DNA from: a virus
DNA: 34,023 bases
IMG/VR virus record: IMGVR_UViG_3300017783_000099
Coordinates: 1 to 34,023 of that record
Direction: 5' to 3' (one strand)
Below the pieces are notes generated by a model. It was given only the letters and a program-made list of their open reading frames with translations. It did not search any database and was not told the origin of the DNA. Below, piece by piece: positions 6,275-14,547 of this stretch. A program made the translations under genes and the position numbers. Each line of letters opens with the position of its first letter. The stretch's first letter is position 1.

Positions 6275-7263
6275 TGATTATAATGTTTAATTATCTCTTC
6301 TTTCAAAATATCCTCAAGGTCAGGATTATCTTCAAGTAAAGCGAACACCGCTTTCTTACCTTGCCCTAACTGTGAACCTTCGTAGCTGTACCATGCTCCT
6401 TTTTTCTCTATGAGACCAAGAGCTATAGCCATGTCCACTATTTCTTCCTTTGCATCAATACCTACTCCAAACTTAAGTTGAAAAGAATGTTTTTGCAGTG
6501 GAGGATATGTTTTATTTTTTTCGGTTGTGGCAGTAACCAAGTTAGATACTTGTCTGTCAACACCATCGACTTTTTCTTTGTTACCAGCTGACTTGCTAGA
6601 TGTAAGTTTTATCCTGATGGAAGAGTAAAACTTAAGAGCGTTGCCTCCTGTGGTAACATCTGGGGAGCCATACATAACTCCAATCTTCTGTCTAAGCTGG
6701 TTTACAAATATAAGAGTGCAGTTATTTCTGCTTGCAATAGGAGACAACACACGCATTGCTTGTGACATTAATCTTGCATGCACACCCATCTTGTTCTCAC
6801 CTGCCTCTCCCTCAGCTTCAACAGAAGGGACCATTGTTGCAACTGAGTCAACAACTACTAATCCTATCTCACCAGTGTTAGCAAGTGTCTTAGTTATTTC
6901 TATAGCCTCCTCACCACTGTTTGGTTGACAAAAAATAAGTCCCTCAGTATCTACACCAAGAGCCTCTGCATAGTTTTTATCAAACGCATGTTCCATATCA
7001 ACAAAGGCACATTTCTTTCCCATTGCTTGTGCCTGTGCTATTGCATGGATACACAATGTACTCTTTCCTGAAGATTCCCACCCAAACAACTCTATAATTC
7101 TTCCAAGAGGGTATCCTCCTCCTGTAATTGTATCTAGTCCTAATGAGCCTGTAGATATTCTTTCTATATTTTCAAATGCTTCGTTTTCACCGAGATGAAA
7201 AACTGAACCCGACCCAAAATTTTTATTTAAACTCTTTAGAGCTTCATCTAACTTACTTCCCAT
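6271..7263 (-). CDS. recA: RecA recombinase
   Basis: A 330-residue RecA homologue, slightly shorter than the bacterial protein. Walker A is GWESSGKST (61-69), with Trp where cellular RecA usually has Pro. Further motifs are FVDMEHAFDKNYAEALGVD, the Walker B strand LVVVDSVATMVP, and the DNA-binding loop region from NQLRQKIGVMYGSPDVTTGG to NALKFYSS. The core for filament formation and ATP-driven strand exchange is therefore intact. The long acidic C-terminal tail typical of cellular RecA is short. Together with PhoH, exonuclease and nuclease genes it gives the phage its own recombination and repair function. It overlaps the first gene of the operon by 11 bases. Confidence 0.95.
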   Translation of the reverse strand: MGSKLDEALKSLNKNFGSGSVFHLGENEAFENIERISTGSLGLDTITGGGYPLGRIIELFGWESSGKSTLCIHAIAQAQAMGKKCAFVDMEHAFDKNYAEALGVDTEGLIFCQPNSGEEAIEITKTLANTGEIGLVVVDSVATMVPSVEAEGEAGENKMGVHARLMSQAMRVLSPIASRNNCTLIFVNQLRQKIGVMYGSPDVTTGGNALKFYSSIRIKLTSSKSAGNKEKVDGVDRQVSNLVTATTEKNKTYPPLQKHSFQLKFGVGIDAKEEIVDMAIALGLIEKKGAWYSYEGSQLGQGKKAVFALLEDNPDLEDILKEEIIKHYNQ

Positions 7264-7486
7264 TGTTTAGTTTTGTTTTAAATAGTTTGAACATTGTCTC
7301 CACAAAATGAGTGGCAATACCACATCTGACATCGTGTAGAAATAATTCGAAAACAAAATCCTCTATCTCTGTTCGTAGTTCGTCATATAGCTCATCTGAT
7401 AAGTGCTCAGTGTCCACATAATCTACTACACACTCGAAGTAATCCTGAAAGTACTCCCTGTCTAATAGTTCGTTAGGGTCTGTCAT
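7253..7486 (-). CDS. Hypothetical acidic 77-residue protein, first gene of the leftward operon
   Basis: A strongly acidic small protein with clusters of Asp and Glu (NELLDREYFQDYFECVVDYV, about residues 5-24) and an amphipathic middle (LYDELRTEIEDFVFELFLHD). It ends HFVETMFKLFKTKLNNGK. No family is recognised. Being first behind the probable leftward promoter, it should be among the earliest leftward products, a position where phages often keep small host-interaction or regulatory proteins; that is inference from position. Its end overlaps the start of recA by 11 bases. Confidence 0.6.
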   Translation of the reverse strand: MTDPNELLDREYFQDYFECVVDYVDTEHLSDELYDELRTEIEDFVFELFLHDVRCGIATHFVETMFKLFKTKLNNGK

Positions 7487-7509
7487 AAATATGGTTTTGC
7501 GTGAAACTA

Positions 7510-7543
7510 CAAAATATATCTGACATAAACAAGTAATTTACAA
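7510..7543 (-). promoter_or_regulatory. Probable leftward promoter, Bacteroidota type
   Basis: Read on the minus strand, TTG (7543-7541) is followed 22 bases later by TATATTTTG (7518-7510). This is one base longer than the TAnnTTTG consensus of Bacteroidota -7 boxes, with spacing in the accepted range. Transcription would start about 15-20 bases before the ATG at 7486. It is the only candidate I see for the whole 19-gene leftward operon. Confidence 0.45.
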
Positions 7544-7580
7544 TATTTTTTTATATATATTTTTTTTTTACAGAAAACAC

Positions 7581-7611
7581 TTGACATTGTCAATTTTATT
7601 TATTATGTTTG
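7581..7611 (+). promoter_or_regulatory. Rightward promoter, Bacteroidota -33/-7 type
   Basis: TTG at 7581-7583 is followed after exactly 20 bases by TATGTTTG (7604-7611), a full match to the TAnnTTTG -7 consensus of Bacteroidota primary sigma factor promoters. It would transcribe the packaging genes from 7695 through a leader of roughly 75 bases. Unlike the later promoters it lacks the TTGTAAnAAATTTG element. Confidence 0.7.
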
Positions 7612-7625
7612 CAAAGTCCAAACAA

Positions 7626-7677
7626 GGGGAGAGAGGAAAGGGGGACTATAGGGGGTTTGGTGAGAGGGGTTCTAGGG
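7626..7677 (+). other. G-rich tract in the rightward leader
   Basis: The plus strand has G runs at 7626-7629 (4), 7640-7644 (5), 7651-7655 (5), 7666-7669 (4) and 7675-7677 (3) within about 50 bases of an otherwise AT-rich genome. The runs are separated by 5-10 bases, which would allow an intramolecular G-quadruplex in DNA or in the transcript leader. The role is unknown; a packaging, replication or expression control element is possible. Confidence 0.5.
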
Positions 7678-7694
7678 TGAGTAAATAATATAAT

Positions 7695-8060
7695 ATGTCT
7701 AAATACACAGCACTTCCTTTTGACATACAATATACAGATAAAATTGACCTTATAAAGAAGGTCTTAGAGATATATTCTGTTTCTGTTACATCTTTAACTA
7801 AGAGGGACATGGATATCTTGCTTTTATGTTTATTGTATGACATGAACGATAAGAAATTTAAAAATAAAGTTATTACATCTGGTATAGGTGTAAATACAGA
7901 GCAAAATGTTGCTACTATGCTTTCTAGATTAAAAAAGAAAGGATTAATAGATAAAAATAACAGAGGTAAAAAAGTATTTAATACTGACCTATCACATTTA
8001 AAATCAGCTTTAGACTCAGAACACAGTGTAGCCTTCATCATGAAGTTCAATGGAATATAA
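7695..8060 (+). CDS. Winged-helix-like small protein (possible regulator or small terminase)
   Basis: A 121-residue protein. Its helical middle (LTKRDMDILLLCLLYDM) and later NVATMLSRLKKKGLIDKNNR, followed by a strand-like GKKVFNTDL (about residues 78-106), resemble a recognition helix plus wing of a winged helix-turn-helix. It is the first gene behind the rightward promoter and lies about 1.5 kb before the large terminase. Two roles fit: a transcriptional regulator of the rightward genes, or a DNA-recognising small terminase subunit. The sequence does not separate these. Its stop overlaps the next gene by 11 bases. Confidence 0.6.
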   Translation: MSKYTALPFDIQYTDKIDLIKKVLEIYSVSVTSLTKRDMDILLLCLLYDMNDKKFKNKVITSGIGVNTEQNVATMLSRLKKKGLIDKNNRGKKVFNTDLSHLKSALDSEHSVAFIMKFNGI

Positions 8061-8454
8061 AGATAAAATATACTTCCTAGAGGATGTCCTTGATGAATAC
8101 GAAAAGAAAGGTGGAGACAAGGAAGCAGCAGAAGCAATGTATTGGTATTTCTTAGACAAACTTACAGAGGAAGTAAAAAAGTCTGATGAGGTAGTATTTA
8201 AGATACCTAAGTTTGGTAACCTTTACTACACTATATCCTCTCTTCACGGTCTAAAACAAAGATTCGAGAGAGACAAAAAACATTTTGAAAAAAAATCAAC
8301 AAAAAAGGTTGCAGATATACAAGATAATTTATATATTGTAGATAGCAAGATAAAAAAAATAAATCATCTTGTACAAAGAGCTATCTCTAACAAAGTCAAT
8401 AACATATGGTTTTTTAGAAAGAGATTCAATCTTAAAAATGTAAAAAATGGGTAA
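8050..8454 (+). CDS. Hypothetical 134-residue protein, packaging region
   Basis: The N-terminal half is helical and acidic (EDVLDEYEKKGGDKEAAEAM then FLDKLTEEVKK). It is followed by VVFKIPKFGNLYYTISSL (about residues 48-65) and a very basic second half (KQRFERDKKHFEKKSTKK, and a C-terminal WFFRKRFNLKNVKNG). The FKIPKFGNLYY segment faintly resembles DGLGYFCFPAYNKR in the partial gene at the right end of the window, so both may share a small DNA-binding fold; that is a weak comparison. The overlaps with both neighbours indicate one message. Confidence 0.6.
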   Translation: MEYKDKIYFLEDVLDEYEKKGGDKEAAEAMYWYFLDKLTEEVKKSDEVVFKIPKFGNLYYTISSLHGLKQRFERDKKHFEKKSTKKVADIQDNLYIVDSKIKKINHLVQRAISNKVNNIWFFRKRFNLKNVKNG

Positions 8455-9061
8455 GATTAGGCCAAAAAGAATTATTGAGGGTTGGAAAAATCATCTAACA
8501 GGTAAAATACCTGATTTTAGTGAACTTCGTTACAAAACTTGTATGGAGTGCGAACACAAGACAACAATAGTTGGTGGATATATTTGTGGCATCTGTAAAT
8601 GCCCTTTAAAAGCAAAAACAAAAGTAGCTGATGAGGTTTGTCCAGCTAACAATTGGCATGACATAAAAGAGTTTCCAGAACAAGGCATAGCAGTCAGAAT
8701 ACATGATGCAGAGAAAGTGTTTATGACTGTTGAGGGAGAAAAACTAGTAATTGAGTACGTAGACGATTTAATTTTAAACTCTAATCCAAATACATCAAAA
8801 TTTAAGTTTAGTCTTATAAATTTAAGAGGGGACTATGATGGGTTTGCGGATGATGAAATGGATATTAAACTCCTAAAAGCAAAAATTTGCAGCTGCTTTG
8901 AGATAAGATACATAAAAGACGAAATAAAAGATGGAGAGTCTTTAGATATTACAGCAATGTACAATACAAAGATTCCAGGAGAAATACATAAGCATTTGAG
9001 TCTAGCAACTAATGTTGGAACGTATAAAATATTATTTAAAGGAAATGTTATAGAAGAGTAA
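8447..9061 (+). CDS. Zinc-finger protein with DUF1573-like C-terminal half
   Basis: A 204-residue protein. The N-terminal half has Cys at 32, 35, 47, 50, 52 and 65 (CMEC, CGICKC, VCPANNWHD), which looks like a compact zinc-binding module common in small phage proteins. The C-terminal half (about 110-204) contains KICSCFEIRY, IPGE and LATNVGTYKILFKGNV. That order resembles DUF1573-like beta-sandwich domains frequent in Bacteroidota. The combination looks like a fusion or a linked two-domain protein. Its place just before the terminase genes suggests a role in packaging or late expression, but no direct evidence exists. It ends in TAATG with the next gene. Confidence 0.6.
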   Translation: MGKIRPKRIIEGWKNHLTGKIPDFSELRYKTCMECEHKTTIVGGYICGICKCPLKAKTKVADEVCPANNWHDIKEFPEQGIAVRIHDAEKVFMTVEGEKLVIEYVDDLILNSNPNTSKFKFSLINLRGDYDGFADDEMDIKLLKAKICSCFEIRYIKDEIKDGESLDITAMYNTKIPGEIHKHLSLATNVGTYKILFKGNVIEE

Positions 9062-9273
9062 TGAAATCATTAAGAAAAACACACATAGCTGACTTGGTCG
9101 CAAAAGTACTTACAGAAAGTAGTGACCACACAGCAATGGAACTAATTAGGGCTACACTAAGAAGAAAGAACTTCAAAAGAAAAAGTGTAAGCCCCGTAGC
9201 ATTAAATTGTACAGATGAAGAATTTGCACAAGCATTAGAAAAAACTTTAGAAGAATTGAAAAATGGCAGATAA
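9061..9273 (+). CDS. Hypothetical 70-residue basic protein
   Basis: A small helical basic protein starting MKSLRKTHIADLVAKVLTES, with RATLRRKNFKRKS in the middle and an acidic C-terminal helix (DEEFAQALEKTLEELKNGR). The opposite charges of the two halves suggest an interaction surface, but no family is recognised. It starts in the stop of the zinc-finger gene (TAATG) and overlaps the following gene by 11 bases, so it belongs to the pre-terminase operon. A small-terminase role is possible for any of these short genes. Confidence 0.6.
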   Translation: MKSLRKTHIADLVAKVLTESSDHTAMELIRATLRRKNFKRKSVSPVALNCTDEEFAQALEKTLEELKNGR

Positions 9274-9655
9274 ACATTTAGAAAAACACGAAAAGTATTT
9301 CAAAAATACTATAAAGTATTGTGAAGAAATGCATGAAGCTTTGACATCTAAATCTCAAGAGCTTGACCCTGAAAATGAAGCCGAAGGTTACATTAAATTT
9401 ATGGTAGACTCTTCTGCTACAGAATGTCTATTTAGAATAAGAGAAACAAATAATATAGCTAAACAATTATTTGGTAAAGATTTTGACGTTAAAGAATCTC
9501 TTATACCATTACTTAATGATTTAAAGCCTGCTTTTTCTCTTAAAGGAGACAAGCTTGTTAATGTATCAGGAATGGAATTTGATGAAATGGTTTCTTACAT
9601 TAAAGATGCTGTAGCCGCAAGAAATGAAAATAATGCAGGAGGCGAGGATTCCTAA
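9263..9655 (+). CDS. Hypothetical 130-residue protein directly before terminase
   Basis: A helical, charged protein starting MADKHLEKHEKYFKNTIKYC and ending in Glu/Asn-rich EAARNENN-like sequence close to the terminase start. It has no recognisable motif. Position directly ahead of a large terminase gene, small size and helical composition are the usual features of small terminase subunits, so it is one of the candidates for that role, together with the gene at 7695. The terminase reading frame begins inside its last 32 bases, which implies translational coupling. Confidence 0.55.
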   Translation: MADKHLEKHEKYFKNTIKYCEEMHEALTSKSQELDPENEAEGYIKFMVDSSATECLFRIRETNNIAKQLFGKDFDVKESLIPLLNDLKPAFSLKGDKLVNVSGMEFDEMVSYIKDAVAARNENNAGGEDS

Positions 9656-11780
9656 AATAGCATACAGTTCTTTCTTATTGCATCAGGTTCTACCTGAAAG
9701 AGATGATGAAAATTATGTTTCATTTTGGATGAGACATATAGGTTATTGTAAATCAGGAGTAGATGTAGGTGGGGTACATATTACAGGTTGGCTCTATTGG
9801 CATCTTAATTTTTTTAGGTTATCTATAGACAAACGAGATGAGTTTGGAAATTCTGTAAGAGTTGTAGATAATCCTAACTTAAGAGACAACGAATGGTTAA
9901 TAAATTGGTGTTATGAACAAGCTGATAAAAATGGTAAACAACCTATACTTGCATTTGGTACAAGACGATTTGCTAAGACATCTTTTATTGCATCAAGAGT
10001 CGCATATAATACTTTTATTTTTCAGTATAGTAACCCCTTAATTATTGGGGGGTCGCAGTCTGACCTTAATAACATTACCAAGTATCTAGATGAATTCTAC
10101 GAGAAAAGACCTGATTGCTTTTCGGACTTTGTTAAAATTAGTGATTGGAATAAAGCAACATCCTCAGATGTTGAGATAGAGTTTAACAAGAGAATTGTAA
10201 CAAGAAATAGAAACCCAATTAATCCTATTAGTTATGAGTTTTTTCCCATAACGGAGAAACCTAATGATAATTCTTTTGCTTTCTCTAGGATATCGGTTAG
10301 GAACTTACAGCATGGGCAGCTAACCTCAAAGGAAGAGTTACTTGCAGGTATCACTCCTACAGAAGCTGTATGGGATGAGGTAGGAAAGTATTTGTATTCT
10401 AAACAACGTTCCGCACTTTTACCTGCTATAGAAAACGACTTAGGAGAGAGAAGATTTGTAGAAGTACTAATTGGCACAGGAGGTAGCACAGACTTTGCAG
10501 CAGATGCAGAGATGGACTTCTTGTTTACGGAGAAATCAAACTTCTTTCACTTTGATGTTAACAAATACCTAGAAGAAGTAAAAGATGAGCATTTTAAATA
10601 TATTCAAGACACTGATAAGCAAGTTAGTCTTTTTGTCCCTGCCCAGATGTCTAACAAGGGAGGGCAGAAGAGAGAAATACCGTTGGTACAATATCTCAAC
10701 AGAGCCTTCACTGAGGATGAGGATAAAGCACTTCAAGGATTCAATATATTCGTCACTGATTGGGAAGAGTCACATGCGAAAGTAGAAGGATTTATTAATG
10801 AGGAGCACAGGAAATCTTCAGATAAAGGGAAGAAAGCTCAGATGTATTATCCTTTTCAACCAGAAGATTGTTTCTTGTTTTCTGGTAATAATCCTTTTCC
10901 TGTTGAGGAAGCCAAGAAAACACAAGATGCAATTAGATTGGGAGGACTAACTGGGGAGTACGTAAGACTAGAACAAACCCCTCAAGGCATTATATCAATA
11001 ACACAATCTGTTCTAGAACCTGTAACAGAATACCCTTTTAGGGGAGGAGCATACGATGCCCCTTCGGTTATTTATGAGAGACCTATATTTGATGACCCAA
11101 GACAAATTAAAAGAGGTACATACATAGCAGGATTTGACGGTGCTAAGGTCGCTACTTCTACAACATCTGATTCTTTAAACTGTTTGTATATATTTAAAAG
11201 ACAGGCAGGGGTATCAGGATATCAAAATCAGATAGTAGCACAGCTTACAGGTAGACCTCACATGGATACTCTTTACTACCGACAAGCTATGTTGCTCCTA
11301 AAGTTATACAATGCAGAATGCCTACCAGAGGCAGATGTTCCGTTTGTTAAGTATCTTCGTAGTCAAAAGGCAGAGCATTATATAGCACAGGCAAGGGGTA
11401 CAAATCTAAGGATAAATGAAAATAGTAGAGCAAACGTTGATTATGGATTACCAGCTACATCTAGAAACAAGGAGCATCTTTTAAAATTACTTAAGACGTA
11501 TTGTTGGGACCAAATACCTACAGGAGAGATGTCTACAGAAGGGGATGAGATAACAGTACTAGGGGTGTCTAGGATAACTGACCCAATGCTTTTGGAGGAA
11601 ATTATCAAATTCGGTAACTACAAAAATTATGACCGTATAATGTCTTTTGGCCACGCATTGATATGGGATGAAGAACTATCCATAAATAATATTACAGGCT
11701 CTGAAGATAAGTATCAGGTAAAGAGGGATGCTTTCTCTAAACTTACGGATAAGAATTTTGGAAGAGGAAGATATAGATAA
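9624..11780 (+). CDS. terL: Terminase large subunit (DNA packaging ATPase/nuclease)
   Basis: A 718-residue protein with the two-part terminase design. The ATPase half has a variant Walker A, FGTRRFAKTS (111-120), Walker B EAVWDEVG (247-254) and a coupling motif LIGTGGS (282-288). The nuclease half begins near YIAGFDGAK (500-508), where Asp505 is the expected first metal ligand; the later acidic ligands are not certain by eye. It cuts concatemeric DNA and drives it into the prohead through the portal encoded next. The start could be ATG at 9624 or 9633; both overlap the previous gene. An unusually long N-terminal region before the ATPase and over 700 residues in total are typical of larger Bacteroidota phages. 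Confidence 0.9.
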   Translation: MKIMQEARIPKIAYSSFLLHQVLPERDDENYVSFWMRHIGYCKSGVDVGGVHITGWLYWHLNFFRLSIDKRDEFGNSVRVVDNPNLRDNEWLINWCYEQADKNGKQPILAFGTRRFAKTSFIASRVAYNTFIFQYSNPLIIGGSQSDLNNITKYLDEFYEKRPDCFSDFVKISDWNKATSSDVEIEFNKRIVTRNRNPINPISYEFFPITEKPNDNSFAFSRISVRNLQHGQLTSKEELLAGITPTEAVWDEVGKYLYSKQRSALLPAIENDLGERRFVEVLIGTGGSTDFAADAEMDFLFTEKSNFFHFDVNKYLEEVKDEHFKYIQDTDKQVSLFVPAQMSNKGGQKREIPLVQYLNRAFTEDEDKALQGFNIFVTDWEESHAKVEGFINEEHRKSSDKGKKAQMYYPFQPEDCFLFSGNNPFPVEEAKKTQDAIRLGGLTGEYVRLEQTPQGIISITQSVLEPVTEYPFRGGAYDAPSVIYERPIFDDPRQIKRGTYIAGFDGAKVATSTTSDSLNCLYIFKRQAGVSGYQNQIVAQLTGRPHMDTLYYRQAMLLLKLYNAECLPEADVPFVKYLRSQKAEHYIAQARGTNLRINENSRANVDYGLPATSRNKEHLLKLLKTYCWDQIPTGEMSTEGDEITVLGVSRITDPMLLEEIIKFGNYKNYDRIMSFGHALIWDEELSINNITGSEDKYQVKRDAFSKLTDKNFGRGRYR

Positions 11781-11822
11781 TTGTAACAAATTTGTTTAAT
11801 TAAAATATTATTCATATATTCA
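11781..11822 (+). promoter_or_regulatory. Late promoter-like element before portal
   Basis: The gap after terminase opens with TTGTAACAAATTTG (11781-11794). Its last TTG (11792-11794) lies 20 bases before TATATTCA (11815-11822), a degenerate -7 box. Bases 11781-11816 match 14637-14672 at 31 of 36 positions by hand count, so this is a copy of a dispersed element. Transcription would start about 15 bases before the portal ATG. Confidence 0.6.
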
Positions 11823-11841
11823 CTAGACATTAAATTATTAT

Positions 11842-14544
11842 ATGTTTTTCGACATAAATCTTAAAGATGCACCTTTTCTAGGTGATGGACTCCGACTACC
11901 TGCTCAAGCTCTTCCTGAAAAAAAGAAGACTAAAGTGTGGTTCAAGGACTGCATGGACACTTTAGAAACTATAGGTATACGTCAGCTTAATGTTGCAAGA
12001 CATAGATTTGAAGATGCTTACAGAATAGTAGAAGGTAGCTACGGGTACAGTGCAGTTACGAACACTTCTGCTTTTTTATCTGAAGTTGATATGCTTAGAC
12101 AGCAATCAGACCTTCCTGAAGATTTGCAACACTATGGCTTTGTAGAACCTATTATCAACACACTGATAGGTGAGTACATTAAAAAGCCTAATCCTACTAT
12201 TATTTATGCAAATGACCCTACATCCACAAATGAGTATTTGAGGACCAAAAGAGATATGCTTTGGAAAAAGGTAGGTCAGTCTTTAAATACTGAAATTGAA
12301 CTTAAACTCATTAATATGGGTATGGACCCCATGAAAAAGGATTTTGAGTCTGATGAGCAAAAACAGCAGTACCTAAAACAGATACAAGATTTCAAGTCTA
12401 AAAATATCCCAAAAGAAGTTCAGGATTATATGAACTCTGAGTGGAAACCTATTTACATAGAGTGGGCTGAACAAACCATTGAGGAAGGTGAGACTAGATT
12501 TCAAATGGACGAACTCTACAGAGATTTATTTAGAGATTATCTTATAACTGGTAGGTGCTTTATGCATTGGAGAATAGGCCATGACTATTATCACCCTGAA
12601 CGATGGTCACCTCTAAACACCTTCTGTTCTGTTAGTGAACAAGAAAAGTATCCTGAACTGGGTGAATACGTGGGCAGAATACAGTACTTAAGTCCTAACC
12701 AAGTAGTAGTTAACTACGGACATATGATAACAGAAAGTCAGAAAAGAGATTTACTGAAATCAAAGCATTATACTCAGTCTGAAGTAGCAGCCTCCAACAG
12801 TATAAAGGATACACAATCTTGGCTTGAAAATTTTGGAGGGTATAACAAAAGAGTGTCTCACCCTAATTATATTGCTTACGAAAACTTAGGGGTACTACAA
12901 GACCAAACAGGAATGGATTTTGGATATAGGGGACATTTTCCTAATCAGAATCAAAATTTTAATTCATTCTTTAACGATTATGAGAATCGTTATGATATGG
13001 TTAGGGTTGTTGAAGCATATTGGGTGTCTTACAAGAGGATAGGATTCCTTACTATGAAAAAACCTGATAATAATCAGTTAGTAACAGAGATAGTCACTGA
13101 TGAGATTCTAAAAGACATTATCAATGAATATCAAATAAAGAAATTAACTACAGTATCTCTAGAAGAGAATCAAAAAAATCCTAAAGAAAATACCATACTC
13201 TGGGATTACGTACCTGAAGTTTGGAAAGGGGTAAAAATACTTAATGAAAATACAGACCTACCAGAACATCTGTATCTTTATGGGGAGCCAATGGAATATC
13301 AATTAAGAGGAGAAAGTTCTTTGTACCACACTCTTCTACCTGTAAATGGATTATTTGAAAACACCTCACTCGTATCTAGAGTAGAGATAGACCAAGTAGA
13401 ATATTCTCTTGCTATGAATATGGCAAGAGACTATATGTCAAAGGAGCTCGGATTATTTTTCCTAATGGATTTGGCATACATGCCTGAATTTCTTAAAGAC
13501 TTTGGGGGAGATGAGGCAATTGGTAAACTAATGGAGGTGACTCGTAATCTAGGATTATTACCTGTTGATTCCTCTCAAGCTAGAGGGACTGCTTTCAATA
13601 ATTTCCAAATGGTCAACATGGACCTTACGGCAGCCATGATGGGTAAACTTCAGTTTGCACAAGCAATCAGAGCCAGGGCATTTGAGAAGTTAGGGCTTAA
13701 TCCTCAGAGAATGGCTGGTCCCATTGAACAAACAACAGCAACTGGCATACAAGTAAGCCAAGATGCATCATACGCACAAACAGAGGTTTGGTTTGATAAG
13801 TTTGCTAAGTTCCATCAAAGGTCAGCAGAGATGCATATCAATGTTGCACAGTGGTTACAAAAAGAAGGAAATGACATAACGGTGTCTTATACTGATAGCG
13901 ACAAGATACGTCACTTTGTTTCTATGATAGACCCTGAACTGCCAATAAGAAGATTTAAAATATATACTCAAAATAATTCTAAGAGAAGAACTGAATTGGA
14001 GACTCTTAAGAAAACATATTTTGGGGACAACACTATCATGAAAAATCTAGAAGATATGGCTGAAGTTATATCTGCTGATTCTACTGCTAAAGTAATTCAG
14101 GTAGCACGATTAGGAAGAAAAAGGTCAGAACTTCAACAACAGATGGCCAATAAACAGAAGCAACAACAAGCAGAACTAGAAAAAACAGCTGAGTTTGAAC
14201 TAGAACAACTTAAGCATAAGCATAAGATGGAAATAGAAAAACTTAAAGGAGAGATAGCTCTTAATAAGCAAACTATTCTTTCTCTTGGCTTCCTAAAAGA
14301 AGAAGACATACCAGATGAGAATGAAGTACCAAGAGTAGTTGAGCAATTAGAAACTGCAACTAGAGACTTGGATATGCGTTTTAAACAAAGACAGTTACAG
14401 CAAGAATCTAGAAGGAGACAAATATCTGATGATAGGCAGTACTTGATGAAGCAACAAGAAATGAACTTGAAGAAACAAGAGCTAGACACAAGAAGAGAGA
14501 TTGCTGATAAGCAAATGCAAATAGCAAGGATGAATAAAAATTAA
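11842..14544 (+). CDS. Portal protein
   Basis: A 900-residue protein directly after the large terminase, where tailed phages place the portal, the ring through which DNA enters and leaves the head. The body is a long mixed alpha/beta sequence with many Tyr, Trp and Asn and no enzyme motif. A central stretch (LNPQRMAGPIEQTTATGIQV, about residues 635-654) resembles a conserved portal-like region. The last 150 residues form a long charged coiled coil rich in Gln, Lys and Glu (for example QQQMANKQKQQQAELEKTAE). Length at the upper end for portals and the coiled-coil tail both fit large portals of Bacteroidota phages. Assignment rests on order, size and general pattern. Confidence 0.8.
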   Translation: MFFDINLKDAPFLGDGLRLPAQALPEKKKTKVWFKDCMDTLETIGIRQLNVARHRFEDAYRIVEGSYGYSAVTNTSAFLSEVDMLRQQSDLPEDLQHYGFVEPIINTLIGEYIKKPNPTIIYANDPTSTNEYLRTKRDMLWKKVGQSLNTEIELKLINMGMDPMKKDFESDEQKQQYLKQIQDFKSKNIPKEVQDYMNSEWKPIYIEWAEQTIEEGETRFQMDELYRDLFRDYLITGRCFMHWRIGHDYYHPERWSPLNTFCSVSEQEKYPELGEYVGRIQYLSPNQVVVNYGHMITESQKRDLLKSKHYTQSEVAASNSIKDTQSWLENFGGYNKRVSHPNYIAYENLGVLQDQTGMDFGYRGHFPNQNQNFNSFFNDYENRYDMVRVVEAYWVSYKRIGFLTMKKPDNNQLVTEIVTDEILKDIINEYQIKKLTTVSLEENQKNPKENTILWDYVPEVWKGVKILNENTDLPEHLYLYGEPMEYQLRGESSLYHTLLPVNGLFENTSLVSRVEIDQVEYSLAMNMARDYMSKELGLFFLMDLAYMPEFLKDFGGDEAIGKLMEVTRNLGLLPVDSSQARGTAFNNFQMVNMDLTAAMMGKLQFAQAIRARAFEKLGLNPQRMAGPIEQTTATGIQVSQDASYAQTEVWFDKFAKFHQRSAEMHINVAQWLQKEGNDITVSYTDSDKIRHFVSMIDPELPIRRFKIYTQNNSKRRTELETLKKTYFGDNTIMKNLEDMAEVISADSTAKVIQVARLGRKRSELQQQMANKQKQQQAELEKTAEFELEQLKHKHKMEIEKLKGEIALNKQTILSLGFLKEEDIPDENEVPRVVEQLETATRDLDMRFKQRQLQQESRRRQISDDRQYLMKQQEMNLKKQELDTRREIADKQMQIARMNKN

Positions 14545-14547
14545 AAA

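Larger units (their letters stand above)
7487..7694. other. Divergent intergenic control region with AT-rich core
   Basis: This 208-base stretch separates the leftward and rightward operons and contains no gene. From left to right it holds the probable leftward promoter (7510-7543), a T/A core at about 7541-7570 with long T runs, a rightward promoter (7581-7611), and a G-rich leader (7626-7677). Such a region is a natural place for replication or packaging signals, but no iterons or cohesive-end sequence could be recognised. Confidence 0.6.

Noticed and set aside
7646-8137. 163-codon minus-strand frame opposite the first rightward genes
   Set aside because: It overlaps the promoter leader and two coupled rightward genes, and its translation has no domain-like features.
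14133-14489. 118-codon minus-strand frame rich in Cys, Ser and Phe
   Set aside because: It is the complement of the Gln/Lys/Glu-rich coiled coil of the portal gene and has no separate support.
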